Origin: Arthrobacter sp. EM1
GTDB lineage: Bacteria > Actinomycetota > Actinomycetes > Actinomycetales > Micrococcaceae
Reading direction: 5' to 3'
Assembly: GCF_029964055.1 (NCBI RefSeq)
Contig: NZ_CP124836.1
Location: 2,604,001 to 2,668,000, forward strand
Length of the DNA: 64,000 bases
Shown here piece by piece: positions 38,033 through 47,522 of the stretch. How positions within the stretch are numbered: the stretch's first letter is position 1; each line of letters opens with the position of its first letter. The translations under genes and the position numbers were made by a program. The notes under the pieces are model-generated. The model was not told the origin of the DNA. It did not search any database and saw only the letters and a program-made list of their open reading frames with translations.

Positions 38033-38860
38033 CTACTGATCCCGCATAAAAGCCTCGGCTGCGTGGACCTGCTCGTCAGTGGGCCGGATCCCGGTGTAGA
38101 GCACAAACTGCTCCAGCGCCTGGATTGTCGCCACCTGCGCACCGGTGATGACCGTCTTACCGGCTGCACGGCCGGCCTTGATCAGCGGGGTCTCGGCGGG
38201 CAGCGCGACGACGTCGAAGACCACCGTCGCGGCGTCCAAAACCTCCTGCGGGAAGGATAGCGCCCCGGCGTCCGGCCCTCCGGCCATACCAATCGGGGTG
38301 ACGTTGATGATCATGTCCGCCGCCCCCGCGCCGGCGGGATCGACGTCGGCGCGCCAGGCGAAGCCATAAAGCCCTGCGAGCGCCCGCCCCGCCTCCTCAC
38401 TGCGCGCGATCACTGTGACGTCGCGGAACCCGGCATCACGCAGGGCGGCGGCGGTGGCCTTCGCCATGCCGCCGGCACCCAACAACCACACCGCGTAGGA
38501 GGCGGGTACTGCGTTGCGCTGCAGCAACTGCTCGATCGCCGTGTAGTCGGTGTTGTAGGCGGTCAGGGTGCCGCCGTCGTTGACGATGGTATTGACCGAA
38601 TCGATGGCTTTCGCCGACGGGTCCATCACATCCACGAGCGCCGTCACGTCTTCCTTGTACGGCATGGACACGGCACAGCCGCGGATTCCCAGGCCACGCA
38701 CGCCGGCGATGGCCTGGGCGAGGTCGGTGGGGGCGAAGGCCTTGTAGATCCAGTTCAGGCCAAGCTGGTCATACAGGTGGTTGTGGAAGCGCGTCCCGTT
38801 GTTGCTCGGCCGGGCCGAGAGGGAGATGCACAAGGTCATGTCTTTATTCAGGATGGGCAC
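38033..38860 (-). CDS. Shikimate dehydrogenase-like oxidoreductase
   Basis: I chose the GTG at 38860 (275 aa; GGAAGG lies right before it, and ATG 22 residues in the longer reading is another option). The N-terminal substrate domain shows DMTLCISLSARPSN, FAPTDLAQAIAGVRGLGIRG and SMPYKEDV (the catalytic Lys). The NADP domain has GAGGMAKATAAALRDAG and VIARS. The protein differs from typical AroE in its opening (LSARPSN rather than the usual S-x-S pair), as do YdiB-like and other side-branch members. It may reduce 3-dehydroshikimate or a related quinate-type compound. It follows the GH3 lipoprotein gene on the same strand. Confidence 0.8.
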   Translation of the reverse strand: MPILNKDMTLCISLSARPSNNGTRFHNHLYDQLGLNWIYKAFAPTDLAQAIAGVRGLGIRGCAVSMPYKEDVTALVDVMDPSAKAIDSVNTIVNDGGTLTAYNTDYTAIEQLLQRNAVPASYAVWLLGAGGMAKATAAALRDAGFRDVTVIARSEEAGRALAGLYGFAWRADVDPAGAGAADMIINVTPIGMAGGPDAGALSFPQEVLDAATVVFDVVALPAETPLIKAGRAAGKTVITGAQVATIQALEQFVLYTGIRPTDEQVHAAEAFMRDQ

Positions 38861-38901
38861 CCTTCCATTAAACGACAGGCCGGTCCCGGCCGGGGCCGGC
38901 A

Positions 38902-40641
38902 TCAGTCACAGCCGGTGCCCGCGGGCTGGGACCCAACGTCGACCGGAAGTTTGCCGGGGGCCGTGGCAGTCCCGGCAAGAACCGAGGCCAGCGCGTCGAA
39001 CGCGCCCTGGCTGCGTCCGTAGACCGCGATTCTGCTGCGGGCCGTGACGTCGGCCAGCGGCCAGGGCGCATCGAGGGCCACCGCCACCTCGGCTGCCGCC
39101 TCCGGTGCAGGCGGCTGTGGTCCGGCACCGATCAGCCGGACGAGCGGGCCCTCGCCGATGCTGATGCCGGCCTTGCTCGCGGATGCGGCGAAGCGCGAGC
39201 GGTCCTGCGCCGAACCGCCGGCCACACGGACGCTGGCCGGCACGATCGGACCGCGGCAGGGCCCGGCGAGCACGGTGATGGCGGCCCGGGAGACCTTTTG
39301 CGAGAGTTCGCTGCCGCTCCCGGGCGCCGTGCCGGGGCCCTGTCCGGTGCGGCCGCGCCAGATCATCATGGTAACTACACGCTGCGCGGCCTCCGCGAGC
39401 CGTGCCGGCGGCAGCGCACCGCTGCGCACGGCGCCGACGATCGCGGCGTGGGCCGCCTCGACGTCGGCGGGCATCAGCAGCAGGTCAGCGCCAGCGGCGA
39501 GGGCCAGCGGAGCGGCGGAGTCGTTGGGGTACCGGTCCTGGATCGCCGCCATGTTTAGCGCGTCGGTGATGGCAACACCTTTGAATCCCATCCGGCGAAG
39601 TTCCGCGTAGGCCGCCTTGGAGACGGAGGCCGGGACCCCGGGATCAAGCGCCGTCACGGCAATGTGGCCGGTCATGACCATCGGCAGCCCGGCGTCAACG
39701 ACAGATTGGAAGGGCCGCAGGTCCTTGGCGCGGAGTGCATCCAGGCTGGCATCCTGGACGGGCAGCCCGGCGTGGGAATCCACGGTGACGGAGCCGTGGC
39801 CGGGGAAATGCTTGGCGGCCGGCAGCAGCCCCCCGGCCAGCATTCCTTGGGAAAAGGCGACACTGTAGGCGGCTGCGGCGTCGGCGTTGCCGGACATGGA
39901 GCGCGCGCCGATGGCAGGATCGGCCGGGCCCATGGTGACGTCGGCCGACGGGGCAAAGTCGGTGTTGAAGCCCAGTGCCGCCAGTTCAGCTGCCATGGCC
40001 CCGCCGGCCTCTCCGGCGAGGGGCGCACTTCCCGCCGCGCCGTAGCTCATCGGGGCGGGCCATTCGGTCAGCGGCGCCCTGAGCCGTGCCACCTTTCCGC
40101 CCTCCTGGTCGACGCCGATCAGGCCGGGCCAGCTGCGGCCGCCGGCGCGGGCCGCGGCCTGGAGCTGGCCGGCGGCGGCCTGCATGGCTGTGGTGTCAAC
40201 GCTTCCGTCTGCGGTCCCCGGAACGTTGTCCCCCATGATGATGGAACCGGCCAGGTGCAGGCGCTCGATGACCGCGGCATGGGCGGTATGGTCGAGTCCG
40301 GGAAAAAACGGCAGCAGAACCTGGCCCGCCATCTCTTCGGTGCTCATGGCGGCAACAGCCCGCGCCGCATCGGCCGCGTCCCGTTCCTGCGGTCCCCATC
40401 CGAGCGGGCGTGTCCCGGCCAGGGCGGCGGCATCCTGACTATCGGGCAGCGGCGCGGCAGTGCCGCCGCTCGGCTGTGCCGGTCCGGATGGTGCGGCGGT
40501 TTGCGCCGCTCCGGAGGGCGGCGGCGCCGGCGGCCCGGAGCAAGAGGAGGTTCCGAGCACAAGCAGGACGACGGCCGGGACCAAGGCGGCCTTCCGCGTA
40601 CTTCTGTGAACACTTTCACGTTTTCGCTGCAGTCTTGCCAC
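38902..40641 (-). CDS. GH3 beta-N-acetylhexosaminidase-like lipoprotein
   Basis: 579 residues, GTG start. The signal peptide ends at a lipobox-like LGTSSC, then a long Pro/Ala/Ser-rich linker. The GH3 barrel (about 90-420) shows GLIGVDQEGGKVARL, the His-containing catalytic loop KHFPGHGSVTVDSH and the nucleophile motif GVAITDALNMAAI. This pattern matches NagZ-type enzymes, which cut N-acetylglucosamine from cell-wall fragments. A C-terminal domain of about 150 residues (AAITVLAGPCRGPIV onwards) is longer than in E. coli NagZ and usual in Gram-positive secreted forms. It probably recycles or remodels peptidoglycan outside the membrane. Confidence 0.87.
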   Translation of the reverse strand: MARLQRKRESVHRSTRKAALVPAVVLLVLGTSSCSGPPAPPPSGAAQTAAPSGPAQPSGGTAAPLPDSQDAAALAGTRPLGWGPQERDAADAARAVAAMSTEEMAGQVLLPFFPGLDHTAHAAVIERLHLAGSIIMGDNVPGTADGSVDTTAMQAAAGQLQAAARAGGRSWPGLIGVDQEGGKVARLRAPLTEWPAPMSYGAAGSAPLAGEAGGAMAAELAALGFNTDFAPSADVTMGPADPAIGARSMSGNADAAAAYSVAFSQGMLAGGLLPAAKHFPGHGSVTVDSHAGLPVQDASLDALRAKDLRPFQSVVDAGLPMVMTGHIAVTALDPGVPASVSKAAYAELRRMGFKGVAITDALNMAAIQDRYPNDSAAPLALAAGADLLLMPADVEAAHAAIVGAVRSGALPPARLAEAAQRVVTMMIWRGRTGQGPGTAPGSGSELSQKVSRAAITVLAGPCRGPIVPASVRVAGGSAQDRSRFAASASKAGISIGEGPLVRLIGAGPQPPAPEAAAEVAVALDAPWPLADVTARSRIAVYGRSQGAFDALASVLAGTATAPGKLPVDVGSQPAGTGCD

Positions 40642-40663
40642 CGGTCCGATGTTACCCCTGCAC

Positions 40664-40686
40664 TAGACTTGAGGCACCGTTGCCTC
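40664..40686 (+). promoter_or_regulatory. Possible -10 box and leader hairpin before the YbdK-type gene
   Basis: TAGACT (40664-40669) resembles a -10 box. It is followed at once by GAGGCA-CCGT-TGCCTC (40671-40686), a 6-bp stem with a 4-nt loop. A convincing -35 box at the right distance was not found. Confidence 0.3.
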
Positions 40687-40764
40687 GCCAACTGTCCGGC
40701 ACATCCGCCCACGACGTTGCCGGTCGGGGCAGGGAAACGGACAGCAGAACAGTGAAGGGACCAC

Positions 40765-41916
40765 ATGAAGATTGATTTCGCTTCATCCAGGCAATCAACT
40801 CTTGGTGTGGAATGGGAACTAGCCCTCGTGGATGCGGAAACCGGGGAGTTGGCCTCCGTCGCCAAAGAGGTGCTCCGCGGCGTCGCTGCGCGGCACCCCG
40901 AACTGAACGAGGATGACGAGCACCCCCACATCAAGCAGGAGTTGCTGCTGAACACCGTGGAGCTGGTCACCGGGATCTGCAACACCGTGGCGGAAGCGAA
41001 AGCGGACCTGACCAGTTCCCTCGCCGCAGTCCGTGAAGTCACCGATCCGATGGGCGTTGAAATCTTCTGCGCGGGCAGCCACCCCTTCAGCCCGCCGCAG
41101 CTGCAACCGGTGACAGACAAAGAGCGTTACGCCAAGCTCATTGACCGCACACAGTGGTGGGGCCGCCAGATGGTGATCTACGGCGTCCACGTGCATGTCG
41201 GCCTGGACAGCCGGGACAAGGTGTTGCCGGTACTGGACGGCTTGGTGAACTATTTCCCGCACTTCCAGGCGCTCTCCGCCTCCAGCCCGTTCTGGGGCGG
41301 CGAAGACACCGGTTACGCCTCCCAGCGTGCCCTGATGTTCCAGCAACTGCCGACCGCGGGGTTGCCTTTCCAATTCGCCAACTGGGCGGACTTCGAATCG
41401 TACGCACAGGACATGTCCACCACCGGCGTGATCGACTCGCTCTCCGAAATCCGCTGGGATATCCGGCCCGTCCCTCATTTTGGCACCATCGAGATGCGGA
41501 TCTGTGACGGCCTGGCAACCCTGGAGGAAGTCGGCGCCGTCGCAGCGCTGACCCAATGCCTCGTTGATGAGTTTTCAACGACACTGGACAACGGCGGCAC
41601 CATTCCCACCATGCCGCCCTGGCATGTCCAGGAGAACAAGTGGCGTGCCGCCCGCTACGGCCTGGACGCCATCATCATCCTGGACGCGGAGGGGAACGAG
41701 CAGCTTGTTACGGACCACATCCGCGAAACTGTCGCACGGCTCCGGCCCGTCGCCGAGAAGCTGGGCTGCGCTGCGGAGCTGGCGGACGTCCTGAAGATCG
41801 TTGAGCGCGGCGCCGGATACCAGCGGCAGCGGCGCGTGGCGGCAGAGCACGGCGGGGACCTGCGCGCCGTCGTACTGGACCTGGTCCAGCAGATGCGCCA
41901 GGGCCCCGAAGCGTAG
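40765..41916 (+). CDS. YbdK-type carboxylate-amine ligase (glutamate-cysteine ligase 2 family)
   Basis: 383 residues, ATG start with AGGGACCAC. Features of the GCS2/YbdK family: TLGVEWELALVDAETGEL, EDDEHPHIKQELLLNTVELV, and VHVGLDSRDKVLPVLDGLV, then RWDIRPVPHFGTIEMRICD. The family ligates an amine to a gamma-carboxylate using ATP. YbdK has only weak gamma-glutamylcysteine activity, and since this host makes mycothiol rather than glutathione, the natural product is uncertain. It is divergent from the GH3 gene and convergent with tsaD. Confidence 0.87.
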   Translation: MKIDFASSRQSTLGVEWELALVDAETGELASVAKEVLRGVAARHPELNEDDEHPHIKQELLLNTVELVTGICNTVAEAKADLTSSLAAVREVTDPMGVEIFCAGSHPFSPPQLQPVTDKERYAKLIDRTQWWGRQMVIYGVHVHVGLDSRDKVLPVLDGLVNYFPHFQALSASSPFWGGEDTGYASQRALMFQQLPTAGLPFQFANWADFESYAQDMSTTGVIDSLSEIRWDIRPVPHFGTIEMRICDGLATLEEVGAVAALTQCLVDEFSTTLDNGGTIPTMPPWHVQENKWRAARYGLDAIIILDAEGNEQLVTDHIRETVARLRPVAEKLGCAAELADVLKIVERGAGYQRQRRVAAEHGGDLRAVVLDLVQQMRQGPEA

Positions 41917-41940
41917 AGCCGGGGCCGCGCCGGGGCGGCC

Positions 41941-43089
41941 TCAGGCCGAGACGGTGGTGACCGGCATCGAGGAATCCGGGGCGAAACCGAGGCCGCTTGG
42001 CGCGATCCCGGCCATCACCAGCTGGGCGCCGAGCGCGGCGACCATGGCGCCGTTGTCCGTGCACAGGGCAAGCGGCGGGACGGTCAACCGGATCCCGGCG
42101 GCGCTGCACCGCTGTTCCGTGAGCTGGCGCAGCCGTGAATTTGCCGCCACGCCGCCGCCCAGCAGGAGGTCGGTGATGCCGTTCTCCCGGCAGGCCAGCA
42201 CCGCTTTGGAGGTAATGATGTCCACGACCGCCTCCTGGAAGGCTGCGGCGATGTCCGCCACCGGCACCGTCTCGCCGCGTGCCTCGAATTGCTCCACGCA
42301 GCGCGCGACGGCGGTCTTGAGTCCGCTGAACGACCAGTCGTAGCGGTGCGGGCCGGGTTCGTCCGCGGACCCCATGTACTTGGGCTGGCTCAGGCCGCGC
42401 GGGAAGCGGATCGCTTTGGCGTTGCCGGTGCGTGCCAGCGTGTCGATGGCCGGTCCGCCCGGATAGCCCAGGCCCAGCAGCCGCGCCACCTTGTCGTAAG
42501 CCTCGCCGGCGGCGTCGTCGATCGTGGACCCGAGCAATTCCACGTCCGCGGTGATGTTCCGGATCCGCAGGATTTCGGTGTGCCCGCCGGAGACCAGCAA
42601 GGCCCCCAGGTTTTCCGGCAGGCCGTTTCGCGGCACGGTACTCCCGCGCCCGCCGGCTGCCGCCGCGGACCCGGCGAAAGCCTGCGGGCCGCCGTCGTCC
42701 GGCTGGAGCAGGCCGACGCCGACATGGGCGACGAGGTGGTTGATGGCGTAGAGCGGTTTGCCCGTTGCCACAGCGAGCGCCTTGGCCGCGCAGACACCCA
42801 CCATCAGGGCTCCCGCGAGGCCCGGACCGGAGGTCACGGCGATCGCATCGATGTCCTCCAGCGTCACCCCGGCCTCGGCCAGGGCCGCGCGGAGCGTGGG
42901 GACGAAGGCATCGAGATGGGCGCGGGAGGCGATCTCGGGGATCACGCCGCCGAACCGGACATGCTCATCCATGGAGGAGGACACCGTGTTGGTCAGCAGC
43001 CGGGTCCCGCGGACAATCCCGACGCCGGTCTCGTCACAGGAGGACTCAATGCCCAGGACCAGCGGCCGGACATAAGTGGTGCGGTTCAT
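41941..43089 (-). CDS. tsaD: tRNA threonylcarbamoyladenosine transferase subunit TsaD
   Basis: 382 residues. Transfers the threonylcarbamoyl group to A37 of tRNAs reading ANN codons. Motifs: [27 protein letters not shown] with the metal-binding His pair further in (NHLVAHVGV), LVSGGHTEI and [12 protein letters not shown]. It is the last gene of the alr-tsaE-tsaB-rimI-tsaD operon and its ATG overlaps the rimI stop. A Gly/Ala/Pro-rich insert (about residues 135-160, [12 protein letters not shown]) lengthens it relative to E. coli TsaD. Confidence 0.97.
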   Translation of the reverse strand: MNRTTYVRPLVLGIESSCDETGVGIVRGTRLLTNTVSSSMDEHVRFGGVIPEIASRAHLDAFVPTLRAALAEAGVTLEDIDAIAVTSGPGLAGALMVGVCAAKALAVATGKPLYAINHLVAHVGVGLLQPDDGGPQAFAGSAAAAGGRGSTVPRNGLPENLGALLVSGGHTEILRIRNITADVELLGSTIDDAAGEAYDKVARLLGLGYPGGPAIDTLARTGNAKAIRFPRGLSQPKYMGSADEPGPHRYDWSFSGLKTAVARCVEQFEARGETVPVADIAAAFQEAVVDIITSKAVLACRENGITDLLLGGGVAANSRLRQLTEQRCSAAGIRLTVPPLALCTDNGAMVAALGAQLVMAGIAPSGLGFAPDSSMPVTTVSA

Positions 43090-43622
43090 GGTCGGGCTGC
43101 TTCCCTGGGAGTGGCATCGGATTCGGGACTGGTCAGCCGCAGCCGCATGATCAGCGCGTCAACGCCGTCGCGGTAGTAGCGGGCCCGGAGGTGGATCTGC
43201 TCGAACCCGTAGCGGCGGTAGAGCTGTTGTGCCCGGGGGTTGTCGGCCCGGACCTCCAGGAGCACGTCCTCGGCACGGCGCAGCCGGCTTTCCATGATGA
43301 GCGCTGTGAGCAAAGCCGAACCAATGCCCCGGCCCTCGTAATCCGGCGCAACCGCAATGGTCTGGACATCCGCGATCGGCTCGATGCACATCAGCCCTGC
43401 ATAGCCCACAATCTGCCCTGCCCGCTCGGCCACGAGGTAGTGCCGGGTGCCGGCCTGCGCCAGTTCGGCGACAAACATCTGCAGTGGCCAGGCGTCCACC
43501 GGGAACAGCTGGCGCTCCAGCTCATCCACTGCGGGAATGTCCGCAGCGGTCATGAGCCGAAGTCTCACGCCGCCGGGCAGCGCTGCCGGTTCCGCACCGC
43601 GGCCAGCGGACGGGGCGTTCAC
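43086..43622 (-). CDS. rimI: Ribosomal protein S18-alanine N-acetyltransferase
   Basis: 178 residues. A GNAT enzyme that acetylates the N-terminal alanine of S18. An about 20-residue extension precedes [22 protein letters not shown]; the acetyl-CoA loop reads [19 protein letters not shown] and the end has [16 protein letters not shown]. It sits between tsaB and tsaD in the usual order, with 4-bp overlaps on both sides. Confidence 0.93.
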   Translation of the reverse strand: MNAPSAGRGAEPAALPGGVRLRLMTAADIPAVDELERQLFPVDAWPLQMFVAELAQAGTRHYLVAERAGQIVGYAGLMCIEPIADVQTIAVAPDYEGRGIGSALLTALIMESRLRRAEDVLLEVRADNPRAQQLYRRYGFEQIHLRARYYRDGVDALIMRLRLTSPESDATPREAARP

Positions 43623-44290
43623 AGCGCCCTCTTCCGCGGACCGGGTACCTGGGCGTCGGACTCGCGCAGGTAGAGCGGGGTGGAGTCGAGCAGCTGTTCG
43701 CCCGCCGCGAGCCGCGCGAGGGCGAACTGGCCCAGCGACAGGGCTTCCGGCTGGCGGGAGCTGAACTCGGGAACGGCCTTAACGAGGTCTGCATAGAGAC
43801 CGGCGCCGGCGCCGTAGACGGGAAGCTCGGGCAGCGCCCCGGCAAAGCCGACGTGCGGGCCGTCCAGCAGCTGCGGCAGCTGGCCGCTGGCCAGGGCGTA
43901 CCGGGCCCAGTAGACCTCTTTGCGCCGGGCATCCGTGGCGACAATGAACTCCGGCGCCGCGACCGTGGACTCCGCCACTTCCAGGGCGATGGCGTCAAGG
44001 CTCATGAGGCCATGGAGCGGCTTGCCCCAGACGAACGAGAGGGTGCGGGCCGTGACGATCCCCGAGCGCAGCCCGGTGAACGGACCCGGTCCTACTCCGA
44101 CGACGACGGCGTCGACGTCGGAGCCGTCCAATCCGGCCTCCGTAAGGAGCGCCGCGATTCCCGGGGCCAGTACTTCGGCGTGGCTGCGGGTATCTTGTGT
44201 GGCGAAGCTCGCCACCACCGATTCCGGGGTGTCATCGGAAACGAGGGCGGCGCTGGCCACGGCCGAGGTGTCGATGGCAAGGATCAGCAT
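43619..44290 (-). CDS. tsaB: tRNA threonylcarbamoyladenosine biosynthesis protein TsaB
   Basis: 223 residues. An ASKHA-fold scaffold that pairs with TsaD. Motifs: MLILAIDTSAVASAALV, SHAEVLAPGIAALL and the signature VGVGPGPFTGLRSGIVTA. The start shares bases with the tsaE stop and the end overlaps rimI by 4 bp. Confidence 0.95.
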   Translation of the reverse strand: MLILAIDTSAVASAALVSDDTPESVVASFATQDTRSHAEVLAPGIAALLTEAGLDGSDVDAVVVGVGPGPFTGLRSGIVTARTLSFVWGKPLHGLMSLDAIALEVAESTVAAPEFIVATDARRKEVYWARYALASGQLPQLLDGPHVGFAGALPELPVYGAGAGLYADLVKAVPEFSSRQPEALSLGQFALARLAAGEQLLDSTPLYLRESDAQVPGPRKRAL

Positions 44291-44928
44291 CAGGTCCCTT
44301 CCGGGGTGGTGGGCAGGGGCTGCGCGGGATTCTCGCCGGGAGCGGGCAGCACGGGCCGGTCCACCCAGCGGGGACCGAACCCGCGGATCATGATGGTGCG
44401 AGGTTCATTGTTGTCCGCAGGGTCAAAATCCAGGGTGTCTGGTTCAACGGGGCCGGGCACAACGGGGCCGGGCACCGACGCGGCAGCTGGTGGCGCAGCG
44501 GCGCCGCCGAGGCTGCGGACCAGATCCACCTCGAGCCGGCTCTCGCTCAAGTGTTCCACCCGGTCCCGGCCCCATTCGACAACTGTGACGGCGCTGTCCA
44601 TGGTGTTTTCCAGGTCGATGTCGTCGATTTCCGACGCGGAACCCAGCCGGTACGCGTCCACGTGCACCAGGTCCGGACCGCCCGGACGGGAACCGGAGGG
44701 CAGGTTCGGGTGGATGCGAACGAGCACGAACGTCGGTGAGATGATGCCGGCACGGACGCCCAGTCCCTCGCCGAGGCCTTGGGTGAAGGTGGTTTTTCCC
44801 GCTCCGAGCTCGCCGGTGAGGACCAGCAGGTCACCGGCCTGGAGCTGGGTACCGAGGACGGCGGCAAGGGCGTGGGTTTCCTCCGCGCTCCGGACTGTCA
44901 GGGTCCGTTCCCAGAGCACCCCGCTCAC
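44290..44928 (-). CDS. tsaE: tRNA threonylcarbamoyladenosine biosynthesis ATPase TsaE
   Basis: 212 residues. P-loop LTGELGAGKTTFTQGLGEGLG (about 39-59), switch region ISPTFVLVRIHP, HVDAYRLGS and VVEWGRDRVE. It drives the t6A reaction cycle together with TsaB and TsaD. It is longer than the usual 150 to 160 residues because of a Pro/Ala/Val-rich C-terminal extension (about 145-212, with a PGPV repeat), which is probably disordered. Its start overlaps alr by 4 bp. Confidence 0.94.
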   Translation of the reverse strand: MSGVLWERTLTVRSAEETHALAAVLGTQLQAGDLLVLTGELGAGKTTFTQGLGEGLGVRAGIISPTFVLVRIHPNLPSGSRPGGPDLVHVDAYRLGSASEIDDIDLENTMDSAVTVVEWGRDRVEHLSESRLEVDLVRSLGGAAAPPAAASVPGPVVPGPVEPDTLDFDPADNNEPRTIMIRGFGPRWVDRPVLPAPGENPAQPLPTTPEGT

Positions 44929-46145
44929 GGTTGCGACCCCTCGCGGCCGGGCATTTCATTGATGTAGCGGCGCGGAACCCGGGGACTGATCCGCGTGACG
45001 ATCTCATAATTGTTGGTGCCGGCGGCCCGGGCCCAGTCCTCGGCGGTGGGACCGCCGTCCTCACCGTTGCCAAAGAGCACGGCCTCGGCGCCCAGCACGC
45101 TGGTCCCTCCGGCCGACACACTGAGCGGACCGAGGTCGATCACCATCTGGTCCATTGCGATGCGTCCCACCACGGGGTAGTTCACACCACGGACCCGGAC
45201 GGGTCCGCCGGTTGCGATCCGCGGGACCCCGTCGGCGTAGCCCAGCGGGATCAGGCCGAGCGTGCTGGCGCTGCCGGTGCGGTAATTCAGCCCGTAGGAG
45301 ACGCCCTGGCCGGCGGGCACGTCTTTGCAGTGCGAGACCACCGTACGGACGGTCATGGCGGGGCGCAGGCCCAGTTCTTCCGGGCTCTGGTCCTCGAACG
45401 GGGACAGCCCGTAGAGGCCCAGGCCCACGCGGACCAGGTCAAAGTGTGTGTCCGGCCGCGACAGCGTGGCCGGGGTGTTAGCAAGGTGCCGTACCTCGGG
45501 GTCCACGCCGGCGTCCTGGGCGATAGCGAGGGCTTCGCGGAAGGCGGCCAGCTGCTCGTCCGTTTCCGGCCGTTCGGGTTCGTCGGCGACGGCCAGATGG
45601 GAAAAAATACCCACCACGCGCAGGAGGCCCTGGTCTTGGTAATCCATGGCTTCGCCGACCACACCGTCCCAGGCACTCATGGTTGCCCCGTTGCGGCCCA
45701 GCCCGGTGTCCACTTTTAGGTGCACACGGGCTGGCCGTTCCTGCTCCCGGGCTGCAGCCACGGTGCGCTTTAGATCCCACCCCGAGCACCCGATGTCAAT
45801 CCCGGCGGCCACGGCGGCGGCGAAGTTACTCTCCGGGGTGTGCAGCCAGGCAAGCACGGGCGCCTCGATCCCGGCGGCGCGCAGGGCCAGGGCTTCGGAA
45901 ATATGGGCGGTTCCCAGCCAGGTGGCGCCGGCGCCAAGGGCAGCACGGGCCACCGGAACGGCGCCGTGACCGTAAGCATCGGCTTTGACCACTGCCATCA
46001 CCCGCGCCGGTGATGCTACGGCTGCGATGCGGCGGACGTTGTGCCGGATGGCTGCAAGGTCGATTACGGCCGAGCGTTCTTCGGCGTGGCCGGGCTGGGC
46101 CTCCGGGACGGGCCGGAAGTCACCTGTTGCTGCTGGGTAAGTCAC
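44925..46145 (-). CDS. alr: Alanine racemase
   Basis: 406 residues. PLP enzyme making D-alanine for peptidoglycan. The PLP-binding Lys lies in VMAVVKADAYGHGAVPVARA (about 45-64) and the catalytic Tyr in GVSYGLNYRTGS. The segment HLKVDTGLGRNGA is typical. About 25 extra N-terminal residues precede the core. It is the first gene of the t6A/RimI operon, with tsaE overlapping its end. Confidence 0.96.
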   Translation of the reverse strand: MTYPAATGDFRPVPEAQPGHAEERSAVIDLAAIRHNVRRIAAVASPARVMAVVKADAYGHGAVPVARAALGAGATWLGTAHISEALALRAAGIEAPVLAWLHTPESNFAAAVAAGIDIGCSGWDLKRTVAAAREQERPARVHLKVDTGLGRNGATMSAWDGVVGEAMDYQDQGLLRVVGIFSHLAVADEPERPETDEQLAAFREALAIAQDAGVDPEVRHLANTPATLSRPDTHFDLVRVGLGLYGLSPFEDQSPEELGLRPAMTVRTVVSHCKDVPAGQGVSYGLNYRTGSASTLGLIPLGYADGVPRIATGGPVRVRGVNYPVVGRIAMDQMVIDLGPLSVSAGGTSVLGAEAVLFGNGEDGGPTAEDWARAAGTNNYEIVTRISPRVPRRYINEMPGREGSQP

Positions 46146-46297
46146 TTAACGATTCTAGGGGTGGCCGCGCATGGGGCTTAATTCAGGCCCCGCGGCAGCC
46201 CTGCTCCTGGGGACATGCCCACTGTTAGCACCCACCGCTGGGCACAACAGGTTTATGCCCATTCCCCGGCCCGCACGGAGAGCATGTCCACCGGGAC

Positions 46298-46335
46298 GGG
46301 AGCCCACCGGCGGACATGTCCGCTGGTGGGCTCCC
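46298..46335. repeat. 38-bp near-perfect palindrome after the PfkB gene
   Basis: Two 19-bp arms meet without a spacer (GGGAGCCCACC... at 46298-46316, ...GGTGGGCTCCC at 46317-46335). They match at all positions but one, and the odd pair can form G-T. It sits 13 bp after the PfkB kinase stop, so it may terminate that gene; no T-tract follows. The rest of the gap 46146-46348 holds only a weaker repeat (TGGGCA/TGCCCA, 46233-46255). Confidence 0.65.
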
Positions 46336-46348
46336 GGTTGGAACAGCG

Positions 46349-47440
46349 CTACGCGTCCGAGAGGTGGGCGATGGTCGCCGTCGCCCGCCGCTGCGCCTCC
46401 GGCGGTACGTCCCGGATGATGTCCTCCAGAAAACGGTAGCGCCGCATCCACTGGCTGGACTGGCGTTCCTTGCGGGCGTTGGCCCGCTGCCACCAGTCGG
46501 CGATGTCCCCCCAACCGGGCGCCGCCAGCGAGCCGCCGACCTCCTGCACTGCCAGGGCCGCGCAGAGATTGGCAAACCTCAACCTGTCACCCAGCGGCCA
46601 GCCGGCCAGGCAACCGACGATGAAGGCGGCTCCGAAGCAGTCCCCCGCACCGGTCGGGTCGAACGCGGACACGGGCAGCGACGGCACCCACTCCTCCTCG
46701 CCCGTTTCGGAGTCCACCGCCATCGCCCCCTGGGATCCAAGGGTCACGACGGCGACCGGCACCTTGTCCGCCAGGGCGTAGAGTGCGGCCCACGGGTTGT
46801 CATGGCGGGTGAAAGCCATGGCTTCGTGCTGGTTGGGCAAAAAGGCGTGGAAATACTTCAGGTTGTCCAGCCGGGAGGAGGACCAGGCGCCGGTGGGATC
46901 CCAGCCGACGTCGCCGAACAGCCGGACCCCGGCTTTGTGCGCGTCAATTGCCCACGGCTCCACTTCCTCGCCGAGCTCCGCGACGGCGGCGAGCGCTGGC
47001 GGCGGCTTGCCGATCAGTTCGCTGGAGCTGACGGGGGCCGGGTGCCCGTGGGTCACCATGGACCGGTCATGCTCCACGCTCAGGGAGACTGTGACCGGTG
47101 AATGCCAACCGGCGACCCGCCGGGACAAGGACAAGTCCACGTGCTCCTGTCCGGCCAGTATCTTCCAGTTGTAGTCGCCGTAGCCGTCATCGCCGAAGGC
47201 AGCCGCCAGCCCGGTCCGCAGCCCCAGCCGTGCCGCGGCGATGGCCTGGTTGGCTACGCCCCCGGGGCAGCTGCCCATCCCGTCGCTCCAGATCTCGGTG
47301 CCGGCGACGGGGGCGTGCGGCAGCCCGGTGAAAATGATGTCCTGAAAGACCGTCCCCGTGAGCAACAAGTCAAAACCCGCCGCACCGGGGGTACGGGCGG
47401 AGGCAAGCGGATCAAATCGCTGCGTCGGAAGCGCGTCCAT
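46349..47440 (-). CDS. PfkB-family carbohydrate kinase
   Basis: I chose the ATG at 47440 (363 aa), with AGGGTG upstream and the family N-terminus soon after. Features: LLLTGTVFQDIIFTGLP, the sugar-binding GGVANQAIAAARLG, and the anion-hole/catalytic motif DPTGAGDCFGAAFIVG (catalytic Asp in GAGD). The last about 45 residues (WWQRANARKERQSSQWMRRY) extend beyond the kinase. It phosphorylates a sugar or nucleoside, not identifiable by sequence. It is divergent from a GH4 gene only 82 bp away, so the pair may share a control region. Confidence 0.9.
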   Translation of the reverse strand: MDALPTQRFDPLASARTPGAAGFDLLLTGTVFQDIIFTGLPHAPVAGTEIWSDGMGSCPGGVANQAIAAARLGLRTGLAAAFGDDGYGDYNWKILAGQEHVDLSLSRRVAGWHSPVTVSLSVEHDRSMVTHGHPAPVSSSELIGKPPPALAAVAELGEEVEPWAIDAHKAGVRLFGDVGWDPTGAWSSSRLDNLKYFHAFLPNQHEAMAFTRHDNPWAALYALADKVPVAVVTLGSQGAMAVDSETGEEEWVPSLPVSAFDPTGAGDCFGAAFIVGCLAGWPLGDRLRFANLCAALAVQEVGGSLAAPGWGDIADWWQRANARKERQSSQWMRRYRFLEDIIRDVPPEAQRRATATIAHLSDA

Positions 47441-47522
47441 AGTTGGCACCCTACGCCGTCGAGGTACCGCTGGAAAGGCGCCTGCCGGTCCAGTCGGTCC
47501 CCTCCGCGCATAGACTGTCGGC

